Shown here: positions 51,586 through 61,101 of the stretch, piece by piece
How positions within the stretch are numbered: position 1 is the stretch's first letter
Layout: every line of letters starts with the position of its first letter
Origin: Hymenobacter setariae
GTDB taxonomy: Bacteria > Bacteroidota > Bacteroidia > Cytophagales > Hymenobacteraceae
Direction: 5' to 3'
Length of the DNA stretch: 64,000 bases
Assembly (NCBI RefSeq): GCF_007713685.1
Contig: NZ_VMRJ01000007.1
Span: forward strand, 62,001 to 126,000
The notes under the pieces: model-generated
The model's input: only the letters and a program-made list of their open reading frames with translations
Databases searched by the model: none
Told to the model about the DNA's origin: nothing
Translations under genes and position numbers: made by a program

Positions 51586-51801
51586 ATGAAAAAGCATTTC
51601 TCTATGCGCTTGGCACTAGCCACAGCCGGGCTCTGGCTGATTACCGGCACCTTAGCCACCACGCATGCCCAAACGCCGACCACCGGTGGCCCCGCACCGC
51701 AAGCCCCAGACCCCACCGCCGTGCCCCTCGATGGCGGCGCCTCGCTATTAGTGGCAGCTGGGCTCGGGCTGGGTTTGCGCAAGCTGCGCCGCCTGCGGTA
51801 A
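51586..51801 (+). CDS. Small surface protein with PLDGG/transmembrane/basic-tail sorting signal
   Basis: Protein of 71 residues: signal peptide (cleavage after THAQ), a Pro/Thr/Gly linker, PLDGG, a hydrophobic helix (ASLLVAAGLGLGL) and a basic end (RKLRRLR). This tripartite end resembles PEP-CTERM-type signals and in particular the short proteins labelled PID-CTERM in Cytophagales, with PLDGG for PIDGG. Such tails are recognised by exosortase-like enzymes, none of which is in the window. It lies 56 bases after the T9SS xylanase on the same strand and may share its transcript. Function unknown. Confidence 0.7.
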   Translation: MKKHFSMRLALATAGLWLITGTLATTHAQTPTTGGPAPQAPDPTAVPLDGGASLLVAAGLGLGLRKLRRLR

Positions 51802-51838
51802 TCTGCTTAATAGAGGACCTAGGGTCCTTACCACAAAC

Positions 51839-51872
51839 AAAAGCCCCTTGGCAAGTATGCCAAGGGGCTTTT
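51839..51872. terminator. Bidirectional terminator
   Basis: AAAAGCCCCTTGGCA and TGCCAAGGGGCTTTT around AGTA, between convergent genes at 51801 and 51942. Confidence 0.88.
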
Positions 51873-51941
51873 GTTTAATTAGCTAGCTTCAAATTGACAC
51901 GAGCGATGCAAGCAGTGTCGGCTTGCTGGATATTCGCTAGG

Positions 51942-54542
51942 CTAGCGCTTACCTAGGCTGCCGGGCACGGCCTGCGCTTTGCCTTTGCCCGCCTCGCCAG
52001 CCGGTGGCCCTAGGTAGGTAGCGGGCAGCGGGCTGGGGCTCACCACCAGCTTTTCGAGCACCACGCCGGGGTCTACGCGCCAAAACTTGAGCACGTGCGC
52101 GCCGGCCGCGGCCACGTTGTGCTGCGAGGTTTTCAGGATGATATTTTCAGCCACCGCCCTTTCCCAGGGTCTGTTGCCATTATCGGGGTTGAGGCCCGTG
52201 TGCAGGTTGATAATCTGCGGGGCCTCATCGTCGATAGACACGGCATAGCGCAGGCCGGTGGTGTTGGTAAAGTCTAGCGTGGGCGCGAGGTAGGTGCTCA
52301 CCGTCACGGGGCCGGCTTGGGGCAAGTTGATGCGGTACTCCAAGTGCGGACTATTGCCGCCCGGCGCAGTTGTGGGCGCCGCCGTAACCGGGAAGGCTGT
52401 AACTGCCCCCGCCGTACGCCCTAGGTCGGGCAACCGCTGCCAGGTGATGGCACCAGCGTTTACGGCCTGGGTGTAGCGTTCAGCCTCGAGCGAGACGTAA
52501 GTAGCACTTTCAGTCACAACGGCCTGGGTTGCAGCTACCGAGGCCGTTGCGCCAGCTGGCAGCGTCATTACCTCGGGCATCTTATCCACTTCCGGCTGCT
52601 GCCAGTAGGTGTAGCCGATGTGCGTTTGATCCATCATGTGGTTCCACTTGCCGCCGGCCAGGGCGTGGTAGCGCTTCTTGAGTTCTGCGTCTTTGGCATA
52701 CAGAGCTTTCGCTTTCTCGGCCAGCGCGTTGGTGCTGGGCTGGTTGGTTTTGGCGGCCGCGCGGTTTTGGGCCACGGTGTAGTACAGCTCGTTGAGGTTG
52801 GCGCAGGCCAGCACCGGGTGCAGCACCAGCTCGAAGTAAGCATCGCGGTCGGCGGCGGGCAGCTTTTGGCCGATAGCCTCGGCGCGGTTTAGCAATTGGT
52901 TATACTCGGCTACCACCGTAGCCCACTCGCCGGTGGCCAAGCTGTAGGTGTTAGCATCGAGCAGCTCGGGCTTGCGGCGGCTGTTGTACTTGGCATACTT
53001 AGCCAGAATGTCGGCAATATCGGCCGCGTGCTTCGGGCCAAACTGCTGCTCGGCCCAGCGCTGGGTGTAGGCGGCCACGCCATCGGCGGGCAGGGCGTCG
53101 GGGTTCCAGGCGTAGTTGAGGAAAAAGCTGATGGGCAGCTCCACCGGCTTGAGGTCGCCCACGTTCACCACCCAAATCTGGTTGGCACCGTACTCGTGCG
53201 CCAGATGCATCTGCTCCCAGATGCGCGGCAGCGGGTTAGTGTTCAGCCACTTGTAGTTCCTAGGTCCGCCCACGTAGTCGAAGTGGTAGTAGATGCCGTA
53301 GCCGCCCTTGCGCGTCGCGTCGCCTAGCTTAGGCAGCTTGCGTAGGTTGCCCCAGTTGTCGTCGCAGAGCAGCAGGGTCACGTCGTCGGGCACGCGCATG
53401 CCCTTGTCGTAGTAGTCCTGTACTTCTTTGTAGAGCGCCCACACCTGCGGGGTTTGGTCGGCGGGCTTGCGAGTTTCTTCGGTCAGAATCTGGCGCTGGT
53501 CGGCCACTATCTTTTCAAGCAGCTTGATGTTGCTGCCCTCGCTCATGGGCTCGTCGCCATCGCCGCGCATGCCGATGGTCACGATGCTTTCGTGCGTGCC
53601 CATATTCTTAATACCCTGGCGCCAAAACTCTTGCAGCACCGGCGCATTGGTTTGGTAGTTCCAGGGGCCTTTGCCGTAGCGCTTCCACTCCTGTTGGGCG
53701 CGCTGCATGGGCTCGTGGTGCGAGGTGCCCATCACGATGCCGTAGGTGTCGGCCAGCTCGGGGCTGCGCTTGTCGTCGTCATTAAAGGCATTGCCCCACA
53801 TGGCGGGCCACAGATAATTGCCTTTCAATCGCAGAATTAGCTCGAACACGTGCTCGTACATCTTCGAGTTGATGCCGCCAAATTTCTCCTTGGCCCACCC
53901 GCTGAGCGCGGGCGCTTCGTCGTTGAGGAAGATGCCTCGGTACTTCACCTGCGGCGTACCTAGGGTGTGGCGGCCAGCCGCCACGTACAGGTTCTTCTGC
54001 GGCTTGGTCGGCACGTCGGCCCACCAATACCAGGGCGACACGCCCATCTGCTCCGAGAGGTCGTAGAGGCCGTAAATGGTGCCGCGCTTGTCGGAGCCAG
54101 CCACTACCAGCGCCTGCTTCACGCCCGGCAGCGGGTTGTCGATGGCCTGCACCACAAAGGTTTCCCAGCGCCCAGCCAGGTTGCTCACGTCGAGCTTACC
54201 GGCCTGCACTAGCTTGTCAATCAAAGGGCTATGCCCTAGGGTACCTACTAGCACTACTGGCACTTGGGCAGCCGGCGCATCAGTCAGCAACTGCGGCTCG
54301 CGGCCGGTCACGCGCTTGATGTCGGCCTGCACGTCGCGCATGGTGCGCAGCACGCCGGGCCAGTCGCTTTCGCTGGCGTAGAGTGCGGCGGCCTTGCCGC
54401 CAGCCACCAGCGGAAAGCTACCGGTCGCTTTTTTGGCCGAGATATAGTGCTCGCTGAGCGGGGCGGCTACTTGCTGCGCATCAGCCAGCGCAGGCGACAG
54501 CAGAGCGAGGGCGAGAGACAGGCGGGAAAGGATAAAACGCAT
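51942..54542 (-). CDS. GH115 xylan alpha-1,2-glucuronidase
   Basis: Exported enzyme of 866 residues. Signal peptide to ADAQ. The body fits GH115: DKRGTIYGLYDLSEQMGVSPWYWWADVP, KYRGIFLNDEAPALSGWA, LKGNYLWPAMWGNAF, GTSHHEPM, LLLCDDNWGN and GGIYYHFDYVG-like segments. It removes (4-O-methyl-)glucuronic acid from xylan side chains, including internal residues. A C-terminal domain with SLEAERYTQAV follows, as in other members. It sits next to a GH10 xylanase on the same strand, 88 bases away, with a hairpin in between. No T9SS tail, so periplasmic. Confidence 0.92.
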   Translation of the reverse strand: MRFILSRLSLALALLSPALADAQQVAAPLSEHYISAKKATGSFPLVAGGKAAALYASESDWPGVLRTMRDVQADIKRVTGREPQLLTDAPAAQVPVVLVGTLGHSPLIDKLVQAGKLDVSNLAGRWETFVVQAIDNPLPGVKQALVVAGSDKRGTIYGLYDLSEQMGVSPWYWWADVPTKPQKNLYVAAGRHTLGTPQVKYRGIFLNDEAPALSGWAKEKFGGINSKMYEHVFELILRLKGNYLWPAMWGNAFNDDDKRSPELADTYGIVMGTSHHEPMQRAQQEWKRYGKGPWNYQTNAPVLQEFWRQGIKNMGTHESIVTIGMRGDGDEPMSEGSNIKLLEKIVADQRQILTEETRKPADQTPQVWALYKEVQDYYDKGMRVPDDVTLLLCDDNWGNLRKLPKLGDATRKGGYGIYYHFDYVGGPRNYKWLNTNPLPRIWEQMHLAHEYGANQIWVVNVGDLKPVELPISFFLNYAWNPDALPADGVAAYTQRWAEQQFGPKHAADIADILAKYAKYNSRRKPELLDANTYSLATGEWATVVAEYNQLLNRAEAIGQKLPAADRDAYFELVLHPVLACANLNELYYTVAQNRAAAKTNQPSTNALAEKAKALYAKDAELKKRYHALAGGKWNHMMDQTHIGYTYWQQPEVDKMPEVMTLPAGATASVAATQAVVTESATYVSLEAERYTQAVNAGAITWQRLPDLGRTAGAVTAFPVTAAPTTAPGGNSPHLEYRINLPQAGPVTVSTYLAPTLDFTNTTGLRYAVSIDDEAPQIINLHTGLNPDNGNRPWERAVAENIILKTSQHNVAAAGAHVLKFWRVDPGVVLEKLVVSPSPLPATYLGPPAGEAGKGKAQAVPGSLGKR

Positions 54543-54564
54543 GAGAACTAACTGTTTTGAACTT

Positions 54565-54605
54565 AAAACGGGTCATGCTTCGCTGCGCGCTGCATGACCC
54601 GTTTT
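54565..54605 (-). terminator. Hairpin between the xylanase and glucuronidase genes
   Basis: AAAACGGGTCATGC and GCATGACCCGTTTT (14-bp arms) with T/A flanks. On the minus strand it lies after the GH10 gene and before the GH115 ATG, so it may end or attenuate the transcript. Confidence 0.7.
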
Positions 54606-54630
54606 TAACTTACTATTATCTTCTGATGAA

Positions 54631-55713
54631 TTAAAACTTCACCACCTCGTAATAAGCCTGCTTGGGCTTAAAGTTCTCGTCAAACAGCAGTGGGTGGTTC
54701 TTCCGCCCCGCCACTGGGTAAGTATCGAGCCACGAATAATGGTCGGAGATATTCCAGAACGTGATGCCGGTCAAGTACTTCTTCTCGTCGCGGAATACCT
54801 TGAAGAACATCTTGTATTGCGCGGCCTGCTTGGCCTGCATTTCGGGCGTGTAGGCGTCCGACTCGTCGGGGCGCTTGGCGCGGCGGTCTTTCTCCCAAGG
54901 GTAAACGGACACGTCAAGCTCCGTCACCTGCACCTTGAGACCTAGGGAGCCAAAGCGCTCGATGGTAGTGCGCAGCTCCTGCTCGGTGGGCTCGACCAGC
55001 GACCAGTGCCCCTGCAAGCCCACCGCGTCGATGGGCACGTTGGCATCCTTCAGCTTCTTGAGCAGCTTGTACACGCGCTCCATCTTCTCGGGGCGCTCGG
55101 TGTTGTAGTCGTTGTAGAAGAGCACGGCCTTGGGGTCGGCGGCGTGCGCATAGCGGAAAGCCTCGGCAATGAAGTCCTCGCCGCAGATTTTGTACCAGTC
55201 CGAATTGCGCAAAAACTCGTTGGGGTTGTCAGCAATAGCCTCGTTCACCACGTCCCAGGCGTAGATTTTGCCTTTGTAGCGCTTCACCACCGCGTCGATG
55301 TGGTCGTGCAGGCGCTTGAGTAGCACTTCCTTACTCACTTGGCTGCCGTCGGCGTTTTTGAACAGCCAGCGGGGTGTCTGCTCGTGCCAGCAGAGGTTGT
55401 GACCACGCACCTTCAGCTTGTGCGCCTGCGCAAAGTCTACGATGGCGTCGGAGGGGCCCCAGTTCCAGCGGTTTTCCTCGGGGTGGATTGGCCCCATCTT
55501 CATGTCGTTCTCCGGCGTCAGACTATTGAACTGCTGCAAGATAAGCGCTGCCTCGGCGGGGTTTTGCAGCGCCCGCGGCGACACAGCTACGCCAATAGGA
55601 AAGTAGTCCTTGTAATAGTCTTTCAGGCCCTTATCAGCGTCGGGGCGCTGGCTGCTGGTTAAGGTCAGGCTGCCCAGCAGCAGGGCACCTAGGGCAAGGC
55701 GGGTGGGGTTCAT
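54631..55713 (-). CDS. GH10 endo-1,4-beta-xylanase
   Basis: Single-domain xylanase of 360 residues after a signal peptide (cleavage near LTSSQ). Acid/base Glu158 is in WDVVNEAI and nucleophile Glu265 in VTELDVSV; NSLTPENDMK and HNLCWHEQTP are further GH10 signatures. Without T9SS tail or lipobox it is likely periplasmic and would shorten xylo-oligosaccharides imported by the SusCD system (inference). A palindromic element separates it from xylA upstream. Confidence 0.95.
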   Translation of the reverse strand: MNPTRLALGALLLGSLTLTSSQRPDADKGLKDYYKDYFPIGVAVSPRALQNPAEAALILQQFNSLTPENDMKMGPIHPEENRWNWGPSDAIVDFAQAHKLKVRGHNLCWHEQTPRWLFKNADGSQVSKEVLLKRLHDHIDAVVKRYKGKIYAWDVVNEAIADNPNEFLRNSDWYKICGEDFIAEAFRYAHAADPKAVLFYNDYNTERPEKMERVYKLLKKLKDANVPIDAVGLQGHWSLVEPTEQELRTTIERFGSLGLKVQVTELDVSVYPWEKDRRAKRPDESDAYTPEMQAKQAAQYKMFFKVFRDEKKYLTGITFWNISDHYSWLDTYPVAGRKNHPLLFDENFKPKQAYYEVVKF

Positions 55714-55744
55714 AGGGAAAAGGAAAGGCTATCCCAAACGCAAA

Positions 55745-55919
55745 ACCCCACCCCCCGGCCCCCTCCCCTTCGGGAGAGGGGGAGCCTAGCGTTAGCTGTT
55801 GGCTACTGGCAGCTAGCTATTTGCTCTTTTCAAAAAAGCTACTGGCTAACCGCTAAAGGCTACTAGCGAAGTCGTCAGGCTCCCCCTCTCCCGGAGGGGA
55901 GGGGGCCGGGGGGTGGGGT
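55745..55919. repeat. Long GC-rich inverted repeat (MITE-like)
   Basis: Left arm 55745-55787 (ACCCCACCCCCCGGCC...GGAGCCT) pairs with right arm 55877-55919 (AGGCTCCCCCTC...GGTGGGGT) over about 43 bp with few mismatches; each arm also folds on itself. The core holds GTTAGCTGTTGGCT-type words. It fills the spacer between xylA and the GH10 gene. Confidence 0.8.
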
Positions 55920-55937
55920 CCTACGTCAGGTCAGCGA

Positions 55938-57254
55938 TTAGATGTACTGGTTGATGATGCTTTCCAGCCACTCTTGCTTGCCGCTGCGGGGCGTGGGCTC
56001 GCCGGCTTCGTGCGCGATTTTGCGCAGGTCTTCCAGCGTCAGGTTGCCTTTGGCAAACTCAGCACCAGCACCCGAGTCGAACGAAGCGTAACGCTCCTGG
56101 CGGAACTGCTTGTAGGGCGACTTGGTGAGGATGGCATCGGCCGTCACGAGGGCGCGGGCGAAGGTGTCCATACCCGCGATGTGGGCGATGAAGATGTCCT
56201 CCAGGTCGGTTGAGTTGCGGCGGGTTTTAGCGTCGAAGTTGATGCCGCCCGGCTTGATGCCGCCGTGCTCTAGGATGATGAGCATCGACTCGGTCAGCTC
56301 GTTCAGGTTGTTGGGGAACTGGTCGGTGTCCCAGCCGTTCTGGTAGTCGCCGCGGTTGGCGTCGATGCTGCCGAGCAGGTTGGCATCGGCGGCTACTTGC
56401 AGCTCGTGCTGGAAGGTGTGGCCGGCCAGCGTGGCGTGGTTCACTTCCAGGTTCAGCATGAAGTCATTCTCCAGACCGTGCTCTTTGAGGAAGCCGATTA
56501 CGGTAGCGGCGTCGAAGTCATACTGGTGCTTGGTGGGCTCGGCTGGCTTGGGCTCGATGAAGAATTTGCCCGTAAAGCCCTGCTTGCGAGCGTAGTCGCG
56601 GGCAATGCTCAGGAAGCGACCTAGGTGCGCTTGCTCGCGCTTCATGTCCGTGTTGAGCAGGGTCATGTAGCCCTCGCGGCCACCCCAGAAGGTGTAGCCC
56701 TCGCCGCCCAGCGCGATGGTGGCGTCGATAGAGTTTTTTACCTGCGTACCGGCGTAGGCCACCACCGAGAAATCGGGGTTGGTGCTGGCGCCGTTCATGT
56801 AGCGCGGGTTCGAAAACACGTTGGCCGTGCCCCACAGCAGCTTCACGCCGCTTTCCTGCTGGTGCTGCTTAAGGTAATCTACCACGGTGCTCAGGTTGCG
56901 CTCGTACTCGCTCAGCGACGAGCCCTCGTCCACGAGGTCCACGTCGTGGAAGCAGTAGTAGGGCGTGCCGAGCTTGGTGATGAACTCAAATGCGGCGTCG
57001 GCCTTGTCCTTAGCGCGGCCCACGATGTCGCCTTTGGCATCCCAGGCAAAGTCTTTGGTGCCGGGGCCGAAGGGGTCGCCACCGGTGCCCACGAAGGTGT
57101 GCCAGTAGGCGGTAGCAAAGCGCAGGTGGTCCTTCATGGTCTTGCCAGCTACCACGCGGTTTTCATCGTACCACTTAAAAGCTAGGTGATTATCTGACTC
57201 GCGGCCTTCAAACTTAATCTTGTCAATGCCTTTAAAAAATTCCTGGTTAGCCAT
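55938..57254 (-). CDS. xylA: Xylose isomerase
   Basis: Class II xylose isomerase of 438 residues with an N-terminal extension typical of that class. Converts D-xylose to D-xylulose with two divalent metals. Active-site signatures: YYCFHDVDL with the catalytic His, TFWGGREGY, and FIEPKPAEPTKHQYDFD with the metal-binding Glu/Lys/His; NVEVNHATLAGH-like segment as ENDFMLNLEVNHATLAGH. Cytoplasmic. xylB lies 136 bases upstream on the same strand, so the two likely share a transcript. No xylose transporter is in the window. Confidence 0.97.
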   Translation of the reverse strand: MANQEFFKGIDKIKFEGRESDNHLAFKWYDENRVVAGKTMKDHLRFATAYWHTFVGTGGDPFGPGTKDFAWDAKGDIVGRAKDKADAAFEFITKLGTPYYCFHDVDLVDEGSSLSEYERNLSTVVDYLKQHQQESGVKLLWGTANVFSNPRYMNGASTNPDFSVVAYAGTQVKNSIDATIALGGEGYTFWGGREGYMTLLNTDMKREQAHLGRFLSIARDYARKQGFTGKFFIEPKPAEPTKHQYDFDAATVIGFLKEHGLENDFMLNLEVNHATLAGHTFQHELQVAADANLLGSIDANRGDYQNGWDTDQFPNNLNELTESMLIILEHGGIKPGGINFDAKTRRNSTDLEDIFIAHIAGMDTFARALVTADAILTKSPYKQFRQERYASFDSGAGAEFAKGNLTLEDLRKIAHEAGEPTPRSGKQEWLESIINQYI

Positions 57255-57390
57255 GAGCTGAGAAAATGATTGGGGTAATGAGGGGTAGTAAAGAGATAGT
57301 CACCCAAAGGGCGCTTTTCCCTAACCTTTGCATTAAAAAAGAGGGAGAATCTATTGATGGCGCGGGGCCGCGCCCTACACCATTGTTGCT

Positions 57391-58896
57391 TTATGCCAGC
57401 AGCAATTCCGCTGGCCGGGTTTCGCGGGCTAGCAGGGTTTGCCAGTCGCTATAGGTTTGCTGATACTGCGCCTGCAAGGCGGGGGTGGGCTCCATAGTGC
57501 TGATGCGGGCGAGGCCATTGAAAGCCTCTTTTGGGCTGGCATAAATGCCCGCCCCGATGCCCGCACCGCGGGCCGCGCCCTGGGCCGCGTCGGTATCGTA
57601 AAGCTCTAAGGTCACGTTGCCGCAGTTCACGAAGGCCTCGCGGAACACCGGCGAGAGGAACATATTGGCGTGGCCGGCGCGCACGGTTTGCACCTGCACG
57701 CCCGAGGCGCGCATGATGTCCATGCCGTAGTTGAGGGCGTACACGATGCCTTCTTGCGCCGCCCGAATGAGGTGCGGCTGGCCGTGAATGTTGAATTGCA
57801 AGCCGTGCAAACTGGCCGCGGCGGGCCGATTTTCCAGAATACGCTCGGCACCGTTGCCGAAGGGTAGGAACAACAGGCCATCAGCCCCTACCGGCGCCTG
57901 GGCGGCCAGCGTATTCATCTGGTCGTAGGGCAGGTTGCCCACCACTTTGCGCAGCCAGCTATTCAGGATGCCGGTGCCGTTGAGGCACATCAGCACACCG
58001 TTTTTGGGCTGCTCGCGGGTGCTGTTCACGTGCACGAAGGAGTTGACGCGCGAGCGCGGGTCGGCAGTGGTGGTTTCGTTGATGCCATAGACCACGCCGC
58101 TCGTGCCGCCGGTGGCCGCCACTTCGCCCGCGTTCAGCACATTGAGCGAGAAGGCATTGTTGGGCTGGTCGCCGGCGCGGTAGCTAATGGGGGTGCCCGC
58201 CACCAAGCCTAGGGTCTGCGCAGCTTCGGCCGTGAGGCGGCCCTGAATGGCGAATGTATCGACCACTTCGGGCAGCAAGTCGGCACTGATGCCGTAGTAA
58301 TCGAGCAGCTCCTGCGCGATAGCTTGCTTCTTAAAATTCCAGAATACGCCCTCCGACAAGCCCGATACGGTGGTTTGCATCTGGCCCGTGAGCTGGTAGG
58401 CGAGGTAGTCGCCGGGCAGCTGAATCTTGTGAATCTGGGCGTAAATCTCCGGCTCGTTTTCGCGCACCCACTTCAGCTTGGAGGCCGTGAAGTTGCCGGG
58501 CGAGTTCAGGAAGTTTTCCAGGCAAAATTCCTCACCTAGGTCAGCAAATGCTTCGTTGCCAATCTCCACGGCGCGGCTATCGCACCAGATGATGGCGGGG
58601 CGCAACACGTGGCCGGCCTTGTCGAGCAGCACCAGCCCGTGCATTTGGTACGTGATGCCGATGCCGGCCAGCAGCGAGGCGTCGAAGCCGTACTTAGCCT
58701 TGAGCTGCTGGGTGGCGTTGATGACTTCCTGCCACCAGCGCTCGGGGCGCTGCTCGGCCCAGCCGGGCTGAGGTACGTCCATACCCATTTCGGTAGTGGG
58801 CGTGGTAGCCGCAGCCACGCAGCGCCCGGTGGCGATGTCGAGCAGCGAGGCTTTAATGGAAGAGCTACCGATATCGTAGCCGAGTAAGTATTTCAT
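57391..58896 (-). CDS. xylB: Xylulokinase (FGGY family)
   Basis: FGGY carbohydrate kinase of 501 residues that phosphorylates D-xylulose to xylulose 5-phosphate for the pentose phosphate pathway. N-terminal phosphate-binding LLGYDIGSSSIKASLLD; substrate loop YQMHGLVLLD; EGVFWNFK; the ATP-binding second half with GGTSGVVYG. It starts nine bases after the GH3 gene ends, strong evidence of one operon. FGGY specificity is inferred from the adjacent xylA. Confidence 0.93.
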   Translation of the reverse strand: MKYLLGYDIGSSSIKASLLDIATGRCVAAATTPTTEMGMDVPQPGWAEQRPERWWQEVINATQQLKAKYGFDASLLAGIGITYQMHGLVLLDKAGHVLRPAIIWCDSRAVEIGNEAFADLGEEFCLENFLNSPGNFTASKLKWVRENEPEIYAQIHKIQLPGDYLAYQLTGQMQTTVSGLSEGVFWNFKKQAIAQELLDYYGISADLLPEVVDTFAIQGRLTAEAAQTLGLVAGTPISYRAGDQPNNAFSLNVLNAGEVAATGGTSGVVYGINETTTADPRSRVNSFVHVNSTREQPKNGVLMCLNGTGILNSWLRKVVGNLPYDQMNTLAAQAPVGADGLLFLPFGNGAERILENRPAAASLHGLQFNIHGQPHLIRAAQEGIVYALNYGMDIMRASGVQVQTVRAGHANMFLSPVFREAFVNCGNVTLELYDTDAAQGAARGAGIGAGIYASPKEAFNGLARISTMEPTPALQAQYQQTYSDWQTLLARETRPAELLLA

Positions 58897-58905
58897 ATTG
58901 AATAA

Positions 58906-61101
58906 CTACTTGATAGTTAATACTGCTGATGCTGGCTTGGCGGCCCCTAGGGCCAGGCTGCGGGCCGAGGGTAGCGAGCCACCCACCCACACCGTAACCG
59001 GGCCGCTGGGCGCTACCGCCTGGCCCTGAGCATTTACCTGCGCCAGCATGTCGGGCGTGAGCGTGAATTTGACCGTCTGGCTGGCGCCTGGCGCGAGGCG
59101 CACGCGCTGGTAGCTTTTGAGGGCGAAAAGCGGCGTTTGCGCGCCGGCTTTTTGCGGGTGCGTGAGGTAGAGCTGTACCACTTCTTCGCTGGCCATAGCG
59201 CCGGTATTTGTTACCGTGGCCGTCAACTCAACCGGCTTATTTTTAGCTGCTTTAATTGTCGAAAGCTTAGCACCAGAGTAGGTAAACTTACCATACCCTA
59301 GGCCAAAGCCGAAGGGGTACATCGGCTCGGCCTCTAGGTAGCGGTAGGTGCGGCCCTTCATGCCGTAGGCTTCGTAGGCGGGCAGCTGAGCGAGGCTCTT
59401 AGGAAAGGTAACCGGCAGGCGGCCCGAGGGTGAGACCTTGCCAAACACGAGGTCGGCTACGGCGTTGCCGCCTTCCTCGCCGGGGTACCAGGTCAGCAGT
59501 ACGGCGTCGGCTAGCTCGTGCACTTCGCTCAGGTTCATGGGGCTGCCGCCGGTCACGATGGCCACAATGGGCGTCTTGCTGCCCTGGCGCAGCTTGCGCA
59601 GGAAGTCGATTTGGTTTTGGGGCAGGTTGTAGTCGAGTCGGTCGCCGGCGTGGGCCGAGGCGATAGATTCGCCTTCTTCGCCCTCCAGCACACCCGTGAT
59701 ACCTAGAACTACCAAAATGGCATCGGTTTGCTTGGCTTCGCCGGTAGTCCAGTCGATGGGGTTGATGTTGGGCCGGTCGAGTAACGCACCTTGCTTGTAC
59801 TCAATCTGCGAGCCGGGCTGCACGGCGCCCACTAGGCCTTCCAAGATGGTGCTCATCTGGCCGTTTACGCCGTAGTAATTGCCGAGCAGCGCCTCCACGC
59901 TAGTCGCGTTGGGGCCAGTCACGAAGTACTTGCCGAGGTCGGGGCGTAGAGGCAGCACGCCGTTGTTCTTGAGCAGCACCATCGACTTGAGGGCTACTTC
60001 TTTGGCCAGGGCGCGATGGGCGGCACTGTTCACTACTTCCGGCCCGAGCTTATCGTAGGGCGTGGCATTTTGCCCGTCGAAAAGACCTAGCTTGAAGCGC
60101 GTGCGCAGCAAAATGGCGAGCGCGCTATCGACCTGGCTTTCTTTGAGCAACCCCTGCTTCACGGCCTCGGGCAGCTTGGTATAGGTGTCACCGCAGTTCA
60201 AATCCACGCCGCGCGAGAGGGCAAGCGCGGCGGCTTCGGTCTTAGTCTTCACCGTTTTGTGGCCCTGGTACAGGTCATCGAGTGCGCCGCAGTCGCTCAC
60301 TACGTGTCCTCGGAAGCCCCATTCTTTGCGCAGCACTTGGCTGAGCAAAAATTCATTACCGCAGCAAGGCTCGCCGTTGGTGCTGTTGTAGGCGCACATC
60401 ACGGCTTCCACGTTACCCTCTTTCACTAGCGCTTTAAAAGCGGGCAGATAAGTTTCGCGTAAATCCTGGGCCGAGGCCTCGGCGTTAAACTCGTGGCGCA
60501 GGCGCTCGGGGCCGCTGTGCACGGCATAGTGCTTGGCGCAGGCCGCCACTTTCAGGTACCTAGGGTCGTTGCCCTGTAACCCTTTAACAAAGGCCACCCC
60601 TAGACGGCTCGTCAGGGTCGGGTCTTCGCCGTATGTTTCCTGGCCGCGGCCCCACCGCGGGTCGCGGAAGATATTGATGTTGGGCGTCCAGAACGTGAGG
60701 CCGCCGTACTTCACGTAGTGGTTTTTGGCGATGGCGGCGTTGTACACAGCCCGCGCCTCGTCCGAAATGGCAGTGGCTTCGCGCAGCGCCAGGTCGTCGT
60801 CAAACGTAGCTCCGAGGCCGATGGCCTGCGGAAACACCGTGGCCGGCGCCGAGCGGCCCACGCCGTGCAGCGCTTCGTTCCACCAGCTGTAGGCCGGGAT
60901 ACCTAGGTGCGGAATGGCCGGGCTCTGGTCAAGCATTTGCTGCGCCTTTTCCTCCAGCGACAATTGCTTGATGAGGTCGTTGACGCGGGCGTTCAGCGGC
61001 TGCTTGGGGTCGCGAAACAGCGGTATCGCCTGGCCGTGGGCTAGGTGCCCTAGGGCTAGCAGCGCCAGGCCGGGTAGCAGGTGCAGGAGCTTAGAGCGCA
61101 T
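58906..61101 (-). CDS. GH3 beta-xylosidase/beta-glucosidase
   Basis: Exported GH3 enzyme of 731 residues with signal peptide (to GHLAHG). The SWWNEALHGV motif at the active site is typical of the beta-xylosidase branch; KHYAVHSGPE and the nucleophile Asp in HVVSDCGALDDL follow. A C-terminal GH3 domain and a fibronectin III-like domain (VELTATVTNTGAMASEEVVQLYL) complete it. It would release xylose from xylo-oligomers. The ATG at 61101 gives the signal peptide; an in-frame start at 61209 is not convincing. It overlaps the upstream esterase gene's end by 11 bases, so the two are co-translated. Confidence 0.92.
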   Translation of the reverse strand: MRSKLLHLLPGLALLALGHLAHGQAIPLFRDPKQPLNARVNDLIKQLSLEEKAQQMLDQSPAIPHLGIPAYSWWNEALHGVGRSAPATVFPQAIGLGATFDDDLALREATAISDEARAVYNAAIAKNHYVKYGGLTFWTPNINIFRDPRWGRGQETYGEDPTLTSRLGVAFVKGLQGNDPRYLKVAACAKHYAVHSGPERLRHEFNAEASAQDLRETYLPAFKALVKEGNVEAVMCAYNSTNGEPCCGNEFLLSQVLRKEWGFRGHVVSDCGALDDLYQGHKTVKTKTEAAALALSRGVDLNCGDTYTKLPEAVKQGLLKESQVDSALAILLRTRFKLGLFDGQNATPYDKLGPEVVNSAAHRALAKEVALKSMVLLKNNGVLPLRPDLGKYFVTGPNATSVEALLGNYYGVNGQMSTILEGLVGAVQPGSQIEYKQGALLDRPNINPIDWTTGEAKQTDAILVVLGITGVLEGEEGESIASAHAGDRLDYNLPQNQIDFLRKLRQGSKTPIVAIVTGGSPMNLSEVHELADAVLLTWYPGEEGGNAVADLVFGKVSPSGRLPVTFPKSLAQLPAYEAYGMKGRTYRYLEAEPMYPFGFGLGYGKFTYSGAKLSTIKAAKNKPVELTATVTNTGAMASEEVVQLYLTHPQKAGAQTPLFALKSYQRVRLAPGASQTVKFTLTPDMLAQVNAQGQAVAPSGPVTVWVGGSLPSARSLALGAAKPASAVLTIK

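Noticed and set aside
54565..54605. Third copy of the palindromic REP-like element
   Set aside because: It shares only the TCATGC/GCATGA words; its arms differ from the 991 and 44558 copies and it looks like a terminator.
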